NCBI GenBank assembly: GCA_900769745.1
Contig: CAAGHX010000073.1
Location: 1 to 5,968, forward strand
Source of the DNA: an uncultured Alistipes sp.
GTDB taxonomy: Bacteria; Bacteroidota; Bacteroidia; Bacteroidales; Rikenellaceae
Direction: 5' to 3'
Length of the DNA: 5,968 bases
Of the stretch, positions 5,946 through 5,968 are shown piece by piece. How positions within the stretch are numbered: the first letter of the stretch is position 1; the number at the start of each line of letters is the position of its first letter. The position numbers were made by a program, and so were the translations under genes. The notes under the pieces are model-generated. The model had not been told where the DNA came from. It worked only from the letters and a program-made list of their open reading frames with translations, and searched no databases.

Positions 5946-5957
5946 GGGGGGGGGGGG
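5946..5957 (+). repeat. Homopolymer run of 12 G
   Basis: Twelve consecutive G follow CTTGCCCACA and are followed by CAACC. They begin 5 bp after the large hairpin 3. Such runs are prone to length change by slippage and to sequencing error, so the exact count is uncertain. On the transcribed strand the run could form a G-rich structure or alter spacing between upstream elements and a downstream gene. Confidence 0.85.
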
Positions 5958-5968
5958 CAACCTACTCC

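Larger units (their letters stand above)
5803..5957. other. Candidate origin of transfer (oriT)
   Basis: This stretch combines three serial hairpins, a CTTGCCC word in two direct copies (5810-5816 and 5936-5942) plus an inverted GGCAAG copy (5885-5890), and a run of 12 G. It lies in the only long non-coding stretch, just outside the tra operon. In Bacteroidetes conjugative elements oriT is found next to the mob genes, which often lie near traA. The relaxase nick sequence of this element is not known to me, so the nick position cannot be named. Alternative: the structured 5' leader of a divergent mob transcript. Both may be true. Confidence 0.4.
5423..5968. other. 546-bp non-coding region upstream of traA
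   Basis: No convincing gene is found on either strand. The longest open frame, 5483-5734 on the plus strand, is rich in Cys, His and Thr and shows no protein-like pattern. The stretch holds three parts: a repeat- and palindrome-rich part next to traA (5430-5600), an unremarkable middle (5600-5760), and a highly structured part with hairpins and a G-run (5760-5960). As the only long non-coding stretch, directly before the first gene of a transfer operon, it must contain the tra promoter and may contain the origin of transfer. No good TAnnTTTG box was found on the minus strand, so the tra promoter itself cannot be placed. Confidence 0.8.

Noticed and set aside
5423..5968. CRISPR array or tRNA gene in the non-coding region
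   Set aside because: The repeats are 6-10 bp words with irregular spacing, not 25-40 bp repeats with equal spacers, and no cloverleaf or TΨC-type sequence is visible.

Overview
The window is the start of a transfer (tra) operon from an integrative conjugative element of the Bacteroidales, of the CTnDOT/CTn341/CTnERL kind. Gene content, gene order and gene lengths identify it. Reading on the minus strand from about 5422 down to 1, the genes are a ParA-type ATPase (traA), two DUF3408-like proteins (traB, traC), a single-pass membrane protein (traD), a small VirB2-like protein (traE, DUF4134), a small VirB3-like protein (traF, DUF4133) and a large VirB4-like ATPase (traG). traG runs off the left edge. 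The host is probably a Bacteroidales bacterium (Bacteroides, Porphyromonas, Prevotella or a relative). Frequent ATA isoleucine codons, A-rich sequence before start codons in place of Shine-Dalgarno motifs, and TAnnTTTG -7-type boxes fit that phylum. The genus cannot be fixed from this sequence.

Layout: 1-2326 traG (3' end missing); 2338-2646 traF; 2649-2948 traE; 2949-3056 a 108-bp gap with one strong hairpin; 3057-3794 traD; 3784-4233 traC, overlapping traD by 11 bp; 4245-4652 traB; 4658-5422 traA; 5423-5968 a 546-bp non-coding region. Apart from the traD/traE gap, all junctions are 11 bp or less or overlap, so this is one polycistronic unit split into two blocks: traA-D (ATPase, DNA-binding and anchor proteins) and traE-G (conjugation channel).

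The non-coding region has two different halves. Next to traA (about 5430-5600) it is full of TGTGCA words, an 8-bp tandem repeat, short perfect palindromes and a 9-bp inverted repeat. This could be an operator for the tra operon or a centromere-like site for TraA/TraB. The far half (about 5760-5960) carries a Bacteroidetes-like -7 box on the plus strand, three consecutive hairpins (the last a stem of about 20 bp with a 14-nt loop) and a run of 12 G. In related elements the mobilisation genes lie beside the tra operon, so this half is a good candidate for the origin of transfer and/or the leader of a divergent mob operon outside the window. That is inference.

Together, TraE, TraF and TraG would form the pilin-like, inner-membrane and ATPase parts of a type IV secretion channel. 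TraA-TraD are less understood and may prepare or position the DNA or regulate the operon. The tra genes are a known family; the least explained parts are the structured intergenic region and the paralogous soluble/membrane-anchored TraB/TraC pair.
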